64,000 bases of DNA, taken from the NCBI RefSeq assembly GCF_026151205.1, contig NC_087077.1, positions 7,617,983 to 7,681,982 on the forward strand, in the 5' to 3' direction. A program made the position numbers and the translations under genes. The stretch is from Bolinopsis microptera (lineage: Eukaryota; Ctenophora; Tentaculata; Lobata; Bolinopsidae). The notes beneath the pieces are model-generated. The model saw only the letters and a program-made list of their open reading frames with translations, was not told the DNA's origin and did no database searches. Every line of letters starts with the position of its first letter. The first letter of the stretch is position 1. Of this stretch, positions 23,941 through 33,590 are shown in pieces.

Positions 23941-23959
23941 CACCCGACTACCATGAGCC
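23941..23959 (-). repeat. Right terminal inverted repeat (19 bp)
   Basis: Complement of the left terminus, followed by host TTA. The adjacent subterminal block (about 23880-23935) repeats GAGCGATAAG and its complement. Confidence 0.8.
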
Positions 23960-24030
23960 TTATAGTTTCTCTGCCGGAACTATTGAGGGTTTACAGAGTT
24001 TCATAGTGTGAAAATGTTAACTACAGCTTA

Positions 24031-24122
24031 ACGGGTGATACTCGTAAAATATCTGTACCATATATTGGTACCGTCGACGAGTCCAACAAGGCGCGCGTCC
24101 TGGTAGGTTATAAACCTACAAA
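24031..24122 (+). repeat. Dispersed repeat, GGGTGATACTCG family, copy 1
   Basis: Shares GGGTGATACTCGTAAAATAT, GACGAGTCCAAC, GGCGCGCGTCCTGGTAGG and the palindrome TAGGTTATAAACCTA with 53769-53856. Partial relatives lie near 34456-34525 and 13330-13360. Likely one end of an unidentified transposon. Confidence 0.6.
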
Positions 24123-24408
24123 CTACAGCGTGCCTTTTAGTTTTTGTGAGTTACTAATATTTGAAGTTGTACCGATAACCTCAACTTCAAATGTACATGC
24201 CTGTATAAACTGCATAGTTCAAGATTTGGAAAAATAAAGAATCTTGAATTCGGATTAAAATCATTTTAAAAGAATCTTAAATTATACAGGTTCAAAAAAA
24301 TGTGAAAATTTAGTTCTTTTCTCAATAAATTACAGATCTTTCGATTTGGTCAGATACAAGTTCCACTGAAATCCATAGACACACGACGTGTTTTCAACTC
24401 TCAAATTC

Positions 24409-27400
24409 TCAAACAGATATGGTCTTGAAAATGTTAAAATTGTCAAGAGATGTCGTGATTAGTACTCCTTCGATGTGCGGATGCCAGTGCAATTCTTTGA
24501 TCTCCTCTTGTCCTTGGTGAATGAAAAGGAGCTGGGGTGGAACCTGAAATAGAACGGTATTAATATTTTTCAATCAAAACAAATTATGTCGTATTATGCT
24601 TAATCGAAATTCAACCAGAAAAGGGGACCTTTTATTCAGCGGTTTTTTATACAGCTTCGCCAGTCGCCTGCACCCCCTCCACCGGCCCGGCTACGACGAG
24701 ATGACAGGCCAGGCAGCGTCTGGCAAGCGTTTTCATTCACTATTTTTTAATGGTTTTTAATATATCTAACGACCCCTTTACATTGATCAGTTACTAAATT
24801 GAACTTAAAAAGGGAGCTCGATAATCATAAAAGTGGGGAGAGTACTCCCCTATTTTTATGAACTTGTATTACTAACTTATCTGTAATTCGATCTGACCTC
24901 AAGGGTCCTTGTTATCATGACCAGCCGTTATTATAATCAGTGCCCAAGCCTGGCTCAATGGCCATGTGTTTGATAATGCTCAGCCTTGCCCCGAAGGGCA
25001 CTTACAAGTGGTAAAAGTAAACTATATAGTGAAATAAGTAAGAAATAATTTTCTTGTGTTTGAATTCTGATACAAAGAGTTTATTAAAAATTGGGGAGAA
25101 TATGCAGTGTCCAGAGCTGTGTTGGTCTTGTATAAGCCACTGAATGTCATATTGCAATGTGATAAAAAGGTTTTGAATAATGTAATTGTAAACACGCGTG
25201 CCAAACCAGTTTCTTAAGGCCTCTCTTGATATCTGTGGCTTTCAGCGACTGCATACCAATTTCAAACATCAACAGAAAGCAAATCAAAGTGAAAGAGAAA
25301 GTACCTCGGTATCGTTGATAACAAGGGCTTCAGAACTCTCAACTCCGAGATCCCAGAGGGAGACCTGGTTGTCTTCACCACTAGCTCCGAATACTGAACT
25401 GTCACTCGGGTGCCACTCCACGCTCGTTATTGGGCCTGTGTGATGTTTGAAAAGTGCGGCGTGAGAGTCGAGTTTTCTGAGGTCCCATATCTTAATAACA
25501 CCATCATCTCCCCCAGACACAAGGAAGGGCTCCGATTTGTTCCAGTTGATAACGTTAACATCACTCTCGTGAGCATTGGGAACTGTGATCATACAAGCTT
25601 TGTGAGCGGCGGCTCTGTCGTCCCACACTCGGATAGACTTGTCTGTGGAGCAGGAGGAGAACACGTGCTCTTCGTTAGGACTCCACTGTATGTCCTCAAC
25701 ACTACTGCCGTGAGCACTGTAAGTCTGCTGACTGACTATCCAGTCAGACTCCCGAGGCGTCCACATGTGGATGTGTCTGGTGCAGTCTCCAGTTAGGAGG
25801 TAGCCTTGTCTAGTAGGGGACCAGTCCATCGCGTAACCTTCTTCAACGTGGCCCCCGAAAGTATAAAGAGGTTTGATCTTCTGCACGTCCTTGGAGTCCA
25901 CCTCGGTCTCTAAAGCAGACAGTTGAGGAGCTATGTCCCAGATGTGAACCTTCCCTTTCTCTGACCAGGACGCAACAAACGTCCGCGTGTCTGTCACGTG
26001 GGGGCAGATCTGTAAAATGGGGGATTATAAGAGGACAATACAGAAGAATATAGAAGAGTCCTTTTGAAATTCAGTACGCAGTTTTATTTCAGTTTTACTT
26101 CAGTACTTAAGTTGTAGTTGTGACAGAGGAATTAAGCACTTCCACGTTATTGCTTGTAAGTTTGGTCATAACAAGAGATTATAACCTACCCTGACTCGGT
26201 TCACAGCACCAGCGTGGTATATTTCAGCAGTTTTCAATATCTCCTTATCTAATGGTTCGTCTTCATCTTCATCTTCGTCTTCTGATTTCTCTTCTTCTGC
26301 TTTGGAGAATCCGTTAAATGCTATAATAATTACAATATGCCGAGAGTAAAATTTAACCGATATGATCGAACAGCATTACAACCATAACATGAAGAAGAAT
26401 CGTGTTATTTAGTCCCATAATTGAACCGTGTTACTTTTGGAATTACAGTTGAAACTATAACAAAATCTCACCATCTTCAGCTTTTGGCGGGTTTAAGTTA
26501 GATGCCTTCATGACGATAATAGAGTTCTTATTTCCCTGTTGAGCCTGAGTGCCGGCCACCATATACGCGGTGACAGGGTAGCCAGTGCGGGTACCCAGTC
26601 TGTCACGTAACACGTCAAATGAGAGGCAAGAGGCTCTGGTACGAAACTGAGGAAGGTAAGGGATTAGCTACAAACAAGAGACTGAAGACTGTTCGTCAAA
26701 CATATATGGAATAGCTGCGATCATTCTCAGACAATCAGTAGATTTTCATGCTTGAAGGAGACAAGAACCAGCTTTGAGCGATATATTTCGAAATATTTAC
26801 CCGACAACAGAAGTCCAACTGGACAAGAGCTGACTAAAAACTTAGACATTTGATGTGTACTATCAGCACAATCACGTGACATGAAAATAAACTTCAGACT
26901 CACCGTGTGCAGCATCTCATATGCGCTCATATCCGGTGTGAGCTGTTCTCCTGGCTGAATATCTTTCGGGAGGAACGTCTGAAATAAAGTTATGAGTTAG
27001 TTGGAGCAGATAATCGGATTCAGAGAATATCAAGAGTTGAGTTGAATTGAATTTAGAAGGAAAGCCAAATGTTAACAATAATCACCTTTCACCTTCTGTG
27101 CCTCATTGTCATCTTTAGTGTCTTCTGTATCTTCTGAAAACATTGCCATAATTAGCTGTATTTAATAAGTATTCTAGACAAAAATTGTTTGTATCAAAAA
27201 TATATGGGTTGGGGCAAACTGATCTTGGAGGATACCCTCTAGCTTGAATAATTATGACTATGAATAAACGTACGATTTACAGAAATTCCAGCTAAGCTAG
27301 GCCAGCTAGGTGCATGAATCGTGCGCGGCGCGGCAAAATGTTAATGAAATTGTTGATTATTCGGGCGCTTTCTGAGCGAACAGCGTCTCGCGTCTGACGC

Positions 27401-30400
27401 TAACACAATTATTCGCGTGTTCCAAAGATTTGCCACCACACATGTTCGTAAGGAAGAAATGATCGCTGGAGAAAATGCTATAATTTGACAATTTCAACGA
27501 TGTCTCCAATTTCACATTTGAAACTCTACAGAAATTTTACCGAAGCAGAAAATCAAATACCCTTCATTCTCATGATGCGTTGAAGTTCCCAGTACATTTC
27601 ACATTTTGTTCCAAAAAAACACCGAGAGGACATATTATATATGCATATATAATATATATATAAATATAATATGTATATATTGTGTGCACCATTTGGCAGT
27701 CGAGAAATCACTCTGCAAGTGATATATAGAGTGAGCAATATCATAGGTGAGAGATGAGGCATACAGACAGGTAAGGACGCCTGAATGAAAAGGCAGGAAG
27801 AATGTAGCCCGGTGACTGGTGAAGCTGAAAGACTGTTCTGAAGTAAGGGTCAGGGTAGCGGAAGATATCTATCTGGGGCGTGATATTAGTGAAAGTGACA
27901 AGCACACATGACCTCTGATGAAGGTTTGAGGTGATCCAAAGTTTAGAATTTTTATTCCTCCAAACTTGAGCTGCTTCTCTTGAAGAGGTTTTCACAATTC
28001 CGTATAACTGTGATCATTGAAATTGTTCCAATTTTGTAAATTTTTGAGTCAAAACTAAAACTGAGTAAAAATTGCGTCAGCAATCCCCTAGCCTTCATGT
28101 CTCGTTTTGTATCCGGCTAAAGTGACCATTTAATAGCGTGATTTCATTTTTACTTCGCAAGGAAGATCGTTCTAATAACAGTTTAACTAGAGTAACCAAT
28201 GCAACTTAGGCTATTTTATTATCTGTCTCTCATTTGTGGCAGACAACTTCCTCTACTACTACTAAATCAGATTTCAGAACTAAGTCCGATCTACAGGGGT
28301 ACACCACATACCCATCTACATGTAGAGGTGTATGTGGTGTAGATCGGACTTATTTCTGACTGTATGTAGTTTCTCACTAGACTTTATCCTAAATTGGTTC
28401 AGTAATATTAACAACTTTGTCTCACTAAACTTATCCCAAATTGGTTCAGTAATATTAACAACTTTGTCTCACTAGACGAGACTTTGTCCCAAATTGGTTC
28501 AGTAACATTAACAACTTTGTCTCTTCGGCCTCGTTTCCCCGAGACTCTTAGTGGGAGATTCTAGATTGAATGTTACGCTGTAATCCTTCAGAGGCACAAT
28601 GTACAAAGGTAGGAATTTGACGCGGTGAGTGACGTTTTCAGCGGCCAATCATACAGACCTGATCCATACATATTATATTTAGACTTGTTAGGTTGTAAGG
28701 ACTTAGCGAGTCTTCGTGTGTTTAGAAGTTTGATGACGATTTTGTTTATTTGCAGCTTTTTGTTACTGGCACTTTGTTCAGATATCCCAGTGATACTAGC
28801 GCTCATAATTTAATTCACATGAGGTTCAGAATACATGAACTATTAAATTGCAGTAAGCTTCTTATCTTCATTACAGTACAGCTGAAAGTGTCTACTACTC
28901 TACTAATCACTATATATACACAATTCAATAACATTTAGCTTGATCCGACTATCCAAACTATCAAATAAATGTGAAAATGAACCTCCATTTGAAAAAAATG
29001 AACGCGAATATTTTTCGAGTTGACAAATTCCTCGAACCAGTGGTGGTACTAAGTCATACCAGAAGGAAGTATTTCAATTAGGCACTCAGTGACTGAGCTA
29101 TTAAGGCCAACGTTTGCACACTGACTTTTGGCCCACCCTGTACATATTTAATCTCTGTATCTACCCTATTCAGTGTTCGAATAATCTTGTATGGTTGGGC
29201 TTTGAATTTTACTGCTAGTACGTTTACTGCGAATTGTGAGTCACCATTTTACTCTTACATGGGTTAAATTCATGTGCAGTTTCAATTTAAAATCTAACAA
29301 TCGAATTCGTGACGTCACTTTAGCTCTATAAATGTCCTTAGGGTTTGGTATTAAAATGGTTTCTGTAAACCACGTTTCACGGTAGTTTCACGTACAAATA
29401 AGACAGAACATTCGATTGAATTGCTGCACAAGGCTTCTTTATACTTAACAAGGGGTTGTGCTTTAGCCGTGTTTTTGATGCCTATTATATCTTAGTTCAT
29501 GGAAACCAAATGTTCTCAGTTCATGTCTTCATCATGATCTAATATGTACATATTATTATTATATAAAATATAGTAGATATAACTATATATTAGATTAATG
29601 ATAGATTATTATTAACATATTGTATTCTGGACCCTCTAACCGGAGAATTGTGACAACAACTGATTCGGTGGCTGAGCAGGAGCAGTAGTTATAGTCCCTG
29701 GGCCATTGTCATTATAATCTCCCACAATTTGGTAATAATAAAGGTCGTGTGCCGGTCGGACCATCGCTACCTTAAAATCATTGTAGTAAATTGTACCGCT
29801 ATATTCTGCAACATATTGAGCCAAGCTAACTACTGCGTATAGTGTGGCTAAAGCTTTGCTCCTTTTACGAGATCTACATTTGCTGTTATTTTCTGACATA
29901 ACCGAAAAGTGCCAAATATTTTTGTGATTTTTGCCACAATAACCTGCCTTTAATTGTAAACATTTATATTAAATTACTACCCAATCACAACTTCTCGAGC
30001 TAACCAGCACACTCAGCTCTGGTGGTAAAAGTTTGTAAAATCTAAACCCAACCTAGCTTAGAAATCATGAACATGACAGAGGCCCATGGAGGAGCAGTCT
30101 ACATGACGGATATTTATGACTCACATGTCAAGTCCTACCCAAACTACACTGGTATAACTACTCCCTACCCTGCCCTTGACTACTCATTCGGCTGCCTCCT
30201 ACTCCTCAGTGCTCTGGTCGGTATCTCCGGCAACATCTTGGGAGCCATCTTCTTCTCCTCAGTCTCCTACACTACTCAGAAGGATTGGGTAGCCTTACTC
30301 TATACCATCATCTGTATTATAGACAGCATCACCTCCATCGCACACCTACCAGTAGCTATAGCCCTGTTCAGAGGAAGGAGACCGGGGGTGTTCAGCGAAC

Positions 30401-31651
30401 ACTGGTTCTGTGCTCTCTGGGGAACTCTCTACACTGTCCTCCAGAAACTGTCCATATTCCTGGTTCTGCTTCTCAGCACATTCCGGACTGTCATAATAGT
30501 GAACCCTCTCAATAAAATCCGGATAAAAACAGTGAGGAACAGTGTGGTGTGGTACGTGATAATCCTGGTCCTGATCCCGGTAGTTCAGTACGTGATAACA
30601 CCTCTCCGGGGAGAGTTCAAGTACTCCTGGGACGGTGCTTACTGTTTCTACAACTTTAGGATGAAGTTCGAGCACGCTGTGAACCTAGTCCTAGTTGGAC
30701 TGCCACCCATCCTAACCTTCATAACTCTGCTAGTAACCATCCTTAAACTGAACACTGAACGACTCGCGTGTGTTGGTGAACCTAGAACTACTATCCAGGA
30801 GTGGAAGCATCGAGCCAGTATAACGATAGCAATGTTCACAACCCTCTTCCTGGTGTGTAACATCCCCCTCTTTATCAACCTAATGCACAACATGACTACA
30901 AGGTTCTTTGGGGTGAAGTACCCCGGGGTTTACTTCAGTACTCGATTCATGTTCTGGTATTCCTGGCATATAGCCAAGATGGAGAGTGTTGTGGTGAATG
31001 CGGCTCTTAATCCGGTGCTGTATTATTATAGAATGAGAAAGTTTAGGGTGTGGTTTAACCAGGTTGTAACCACAATACCTGCTAGGATCATTAACCTGAG
31101 GTTACCCCGGTACACACCGTCAGATAGGTCTAATGTCAGGTGGTTTGCGGTACCTTGAAGTGGTGAGATTTGAAGACTCATGGAAAAGGGGAAACAGATC
31201 AACGTGTTTTGGACTCCATGACGAGAAAAAACTGGATCATGTATCCCTCTAAATTGTTAATTGACCTTATTAGGAATCGCATTATCAATGTTACCCATGA
31301 ATTTAATAATTTATGTGCGAAATACCTCACTCATTGATTCAGAGGAAATTGTATTTGTGAATTGTTTAAGTTTGAAACTTTGTAAAAACAGACTGCTTTA
31401 CGTGATAAGTACATTTTTCTTTATTTGTATACATTCGTGCCCTTATGCTGGCCCCAAGTTGACCTTTTAGAGGCAATTGTAAGTGAATTTCAGAAACTCT
31501 ATAGAACTCTATTATAAATATTCCATTAAAATGGACAGTTATTAAATTGTTCTGAATGAAGTTACGGTAAAAATCAATAATAATTAAACCAACCTGTTTC
31601 CTCTATTTGCTTTTTCCCTTCCTCCATTTCTTCACCGGGTTCTCCCATCAT
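24409..31651 (-). CDS. GRWD1: GRWD1, glutamate-rich WD40 protein
   Basis: Seven exons on the minus strand, all with GT-AG junctions and consistent phase: 31594-31651, 27093-27133, 26904-26978, 26472-26646, 26190-26320, 25305-26009, 24409-24543. They encode 439 residues (human about 446). Exon 5 holds the acidic run DEDEDEDE after the PPKAED linker; exon 6 holds most of the WD40 propeller, with [25 protein letters not shown] and [13 protein letters not shown]; the last exon ends FNIFKTISV, as in other GRWD1 proteins. The family is a histone-binding, ribosome-biogenesis and DNA-replication-licensing factor in the nucleus and nucleolus. The first exon is not certain: an in-frame ATG at 27147-27149, just upstream of exon 2, would give a 425-residue protein and no long intron. 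The distal exon is favoured because it is in phase, Glu-rich and GEP-containing like vertebrate N-termini. Confidence 0.85.
28372..28523. repeat. Three tandem repeats of about 50-60 bp
   Basis: Each unit carries CAAATTGGTTCAGTAA(T/C)ATTAACAACTTTGTCTC with small indels between units. Just before it (about 28272-28360) is an imperfect inverted repeat built on AAGTCCGATCTACA. Both lie in the putative GRWD1 intron 1. Confidence 0.7.
28937..29140 (-). mobile_element. Mariner-like element end, copy 2
   Basis: Inverted copy of 2662-2875, ending CCACCCTG before TA. Similarity is high over about 200 bp with small indels. It lies in the putative GRWD1 intron 1, upstream of the GPCR. Confidence 0.45.
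29636..29899 (-). CDS. Hypothetical 87-residue protein
   Basis: An open frame starting [15 protein letters not shown], with a basic N-terminus, one moderately hydrophobic stretch ([18 protein letters not shown]) and a polar Pro/Gln-rich tail. It faces away from the GPCR, with 167 bp between the two start codons. I recognise no family, and a chance frame is possible. Confidence 0.2.
   Translation of the reverse strand: MSENNSKCRSRKRSKALATLYAVVSLAQYVAEYSGTIYYNDFKVAMVRPAHDLYYYQIVGDYNDNGPGTITTAPAQPPNQLLSQFSG
30067..31158 (+). CDS. Class A-like G protein-coupled receptor (orphan)
   Basis: Intronless, 363 residues, seven hydrophobic segments: about 41-63, 74-99, 112-146, 158-180, 202-227, 249-272 and 296-322. 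Rhodopsin-family marks: GN in TM1 (55-56), Asp86 in TM2, the Cys115/Cys193 pair for the TM3-ECL2 disulfide, and NPVLY at 315-319 for NPxxY. The DRY motif is replaced by TFR (138-140), keeping only the Arg. N-glycosylation sequons occur at NMT (2-4) and NYT (26-28). The C-tail is short and basic. Ligand unknown; the TFR form suggests a lineage-specific receptor. The start is set by the first Met; AG is 5 bp upstream of the ATG, which could be a splice or trans-splice acceptor. It lies inside GRWD1 intron 1 on the opposite strand under the favoured GRWD1 model. Confidence 0.85.
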   Translation: MNMTEAHGGAVYMTDIYDSHVKSYPNYTGITTPYPALDYSFGCLLLLSALVGISGNILGAIFFSSVSYTTQKDWVALLYTIICIIDSITSIAHLPVAIALFRGRRPGVFSEHWFCALWGTLYTVLQKLSIFLVLLLSTFRTVIIVNPLNKIRIKTVRNSVVWYVIILVLIPVVQYVITPLRGEFKYSWDGAYCFYNFRMKFEHAVNLVLVGLPPILTFITLLVTILKLNTERLACVGEPRTTIQEWKHRASITIAMFTTLFLVCNIPLFINLMHNMTTRFFGVKYPGVYFSTRFMFWYSWHIAKMESVVVNAALNPVLYYYRMRKFRVWFNQVVTTIPARIINLRLPRYTPSDRSNVRWFAVP

Positions 31652-31715
31652 CTTGAGTCAGGTACTAAGTACTTGCTATAATAAATCAATAATTAGTCAT
31701 AGCTTATTGAAAATA

Positions 31716-31721
31716 TTTATT
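31716..31721 (-). terminator. Poly(A) signal AATAAA, RPLP2 copy A
   Basis: AATAAA on the minus strand about 170 bp after the RPLP2 stop, 50 bp before an AG acceptor-like site (31665-31666) and 65 bp before the GRWD1 start. This spacing is like the intercistronic gaps of trans-spliced operons. Confidence 0.5.
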
Positions 31722-31891
31722 CATTTATCATGCTTGGGTACATTGAAAACGGTAAACTTTAAGAAAATAATATAAACAGTTAACAAGACCCAAAAAGATA
31801 AATTTTGAGGCAAGGTGGACAGCATATTCGAAGTAACTACACAATTGTTAAATAAGGGTAAAAATTAACTTAAAATTGGGGTAAATCTGAT

Positions 31892-32230
31892 TTAGTCAAA
31901 GAGAGAGAATCCCATGTCATCATCAGATTCCTCATCAGAGTCTGGTTCTGGCTCCTTCTCCTCCTCAACCTCTGCAGGGGCATCACCAGCAGCAGCGCCA
32001 CCAGATTTGGCAGCAGCACCACCACCACCACTTGGTACAGAGGCCAACTTGCCGAGTCCACTGGCTACGACCTCATCGATGCTCTTGCCGGCGAGTTGTG
32101 CCATGACAAAGGCGAGTTTTTCATCATCAACACCGACTCCAACACTGGATAGGATGGTCTTGATTTCATCAGCTGATGGACTGGCATTTCCTCCCAAGGC
32201 GGCGAGCAGGTAAGCAGCGACGTAACGCAT
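31892..32230 (-). CDS. RPLP2: 60S acidic ribosomal protein P2, copy A
   Basis: A 112-residue protein (human 115) from MRYVAAYLLAALGGN to the conserved acidic tail SDDDMGFSLFD. P2 pairs with P1 on P0 to form the lateral stalk of the large subunit, which recruits translational GTPases; the C-terminal tail does the binding. The tail has Ser where most animals have Gly (MGFGLFD). An Ala/Gly-rich hinge separates the helical N-domain from the tail. The Met at 32230 is chosen because it aligns with all P2 starts; the longer frame has six non-homologous residues. An AG lies about 45 bp upstream. GRWD1 follows 240 bp downstream on the same strand. Confidence 0.95.
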   Translation of the reverse strand: MRYVAAYLLAALGGNASPSADEIKTILSSVGVGVDDEKLAFVMAQLAGKSIDEVVASGLGKLASVPSGGGGAAAKSGGAAAGDAPAEVEEEKEPEPDSDEESDDDMGFSLFD

Positions 32231-32589
32231 GTTTAAGTCTTTGGACACGAAACGAGGACTTACCTAACAAATAGTTTTAGTTAGGGTGACTGGCTGTGGG
32301 TGACATTAAATTTCAAAATATTACAGAGGTATCATACAGAGACTGAATTACGAACACCTTCACTGCCCATTGAGGACTGATTTCCAATAGGAATATAAGA
32401 CAATCTACCATTTAGATTTAAGAAATTTATCGTTCATTTGGTGCTTCGGAGTTATTATTGGACCAGGACTTGAATTTCGCACAGTATATTTTGGACACAT
32501 TTTGAATCAACTTGTAATAAAACTGCTCCTTCAGTGAATTAAAATAAATATAAAACAGAACCGATCAAAACAAATATATTCTGAAATTT

Positions 32590-32928
32590 CTAATCAAAGA
32601 GAGAGAATCCCATGTCATCATCAGATTCCTCATCAGAGTCTGGTTCTGGCTCCTTCTCCTCCTCAACCTCTGCAGGGGCATCACCAGCAGCAGCGCCACC
32701 AGATTTGGCAGCAGCACCACCACCACCACTTGGTACAGAGGCCAACTTGCCGAGTCCACTGGCTACGACCTCATCGATGCTCTTGCCGGCGAGTTGTGCC
32801 ATGACAAAGGCGAGTTTTTCATCATCAACACCGACTCCAACACTGGATAGGATGGTCTTGATTTCATCAGCTGATGGACTGGCATTTCCTCCCAAGGCGG
32901 CGAGCAGGTAAGCAGCTACGTAACGCAT
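32590..32928 (-). CDS. RPLP2: 60S acidic ribosomal protein P2, copy B
   Basis: The predicted 112-residue protein is identical to copy A and the DNA nearly so: one silent difference in the first codons (GCTACG against GCGACG) is the only one seen. The leader is also shared (AGTCCTCGTTTCGTGTC), but the 3' flanks differ, so duplication or gene conversion covered the leader and coding part. An acceptor-like CTTTAG precedes the leader. Both copies look functional. The copies are head to tail, 359 bp apart. Confidence 0.95.
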   Translation of the reverse strand: MRYVAAYLLAALGGNASPSADEIKTILSSVGVGVDDEKLAFVMAQLAGKSIDEVVASGLGKLASVPSGGGGAAAKSGGAAAGDAPAEVEEEKEPEPDSDEESDDDMGFSLFD

Positions 32929-33299
32929 GTTTAAGTCTTCAGACACGAAACGAGGACTTGACCTAAAGTGATTCACTTGGTTAAAACGGAATTTTGACAA
33001 TTCATAAAAACCTCATACGAAAAATCAAACAATTTGAATAATATGGAACTTAATTAACACAAATGAAATGTGCAGTTTAAAAGATAATACAAGTAGAAAC
33101 CTGAGAAAGAATGTCTGTAAACACAGAACAGATACAAGGAAGAAATCAACTAATCAAGTAGTTTCGTACGAAATCAATCAAACCACATCAAATCTACAGC
33201 GGTAGATAAATAATGTTAATTAATGACAATGTGTCAGTTATAACCAAGGAGGGTTCAATGGTATGCGGTATTTTTAATAGGTTAAGTTCGAGGTCGGTC

Positions 33300-33590
33300 G
33301 GTGCCGTTTTAAAGGGGGCCGGAGGGGTCTTCATCAACATTCTCTCGAAATTGATTTTACAGTTGTTTCTGATAGAGGGGAGTGAAAATCGCTTGCGCAA
33401 TACAATGACACATTTAAGCGCTCACCTTTGACTACTGGCGATAATTTCGACTAGGAACAATATTTTTCCATGGGACCAAAAGCAGCTGATATATGTCACT
33501 CCCTTCTATCAGAAACAACTATAAAATCAATTTCGAGAGAATTTTGCCGGCCCCCTTAATCTCCAACTGGACCGTACCATACCATACCGT
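33300..33590. repeat. Imperfect foldback repeat
   Basis: Left part (about 33300-33400) and right part (about 33490-33590) are reverse complements around shared words CTCTCGAAATTGATTTTA and GTTGTTTCTGATAGA. Divergence and indels show it is older than the foldback at 8201. Confidence 0.7.

Larger units (their letters stand above)
13853..23959. mobile_element. 10.1-kb palindromic transposable element
   Basis: Termini are a 19-bp inverted repeat, GGCTCATGGTAGTCGGGTG, flanked on each side by TTA (13850-13852 and 23960-23962). A 3-bp TTA duplication with a GG-start terminus is the habit of PIF/Harbinger elements, but no DDE transposase or Myb-like partner was seen, so superfamily assignment is tentative. 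Inside the termini are two long arms (13853-18023 and 19130-23959) that are about 99% alike, around a 1.1-kb centre. Subterminal GAGCGATAAG words repeat three to four times per end in both orientations, like transposase-binding clusters. Each arm carries the same broken gene, transcribed outward from the centre, and a 315-bp tandem array. Long arms with tandem subrepeats also recall foldback elements. Confidence 0.75.
19130..23959. repeat. Right arm of palindromic element
   Basis: Mirror of the left arm. It differs by a 288-bp hAT MITE with its 8-bp duplication, a fifth 315-bp unit, and a duplicated 62-bp leader segment. The insertions in one arm only show that the arms have evolved separately since the palindrome formed. 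Confidence 0.9.

Noticed and set aside
13853-23959. Palindrome as a pure assembly mirror
   Set aside because: The arms differ by a hAT insertion, an extra 315-bp unit, a 62-bp duplication and coding substitutions, and the whole is bounded by TTA; a collapsed mirror would be identical. Long reads would still be the decisive test.
25410-25796. 128-residue + strand frame
   Set aside because: Antisense shadow of the GRWD1 WD40 exon.
31914-32213. Ser/Ala/Pro-rich + strand frame (and its copy at 32612)
   Set aside because: Antisense shadow of RPLP2, present at the same place in both copies.
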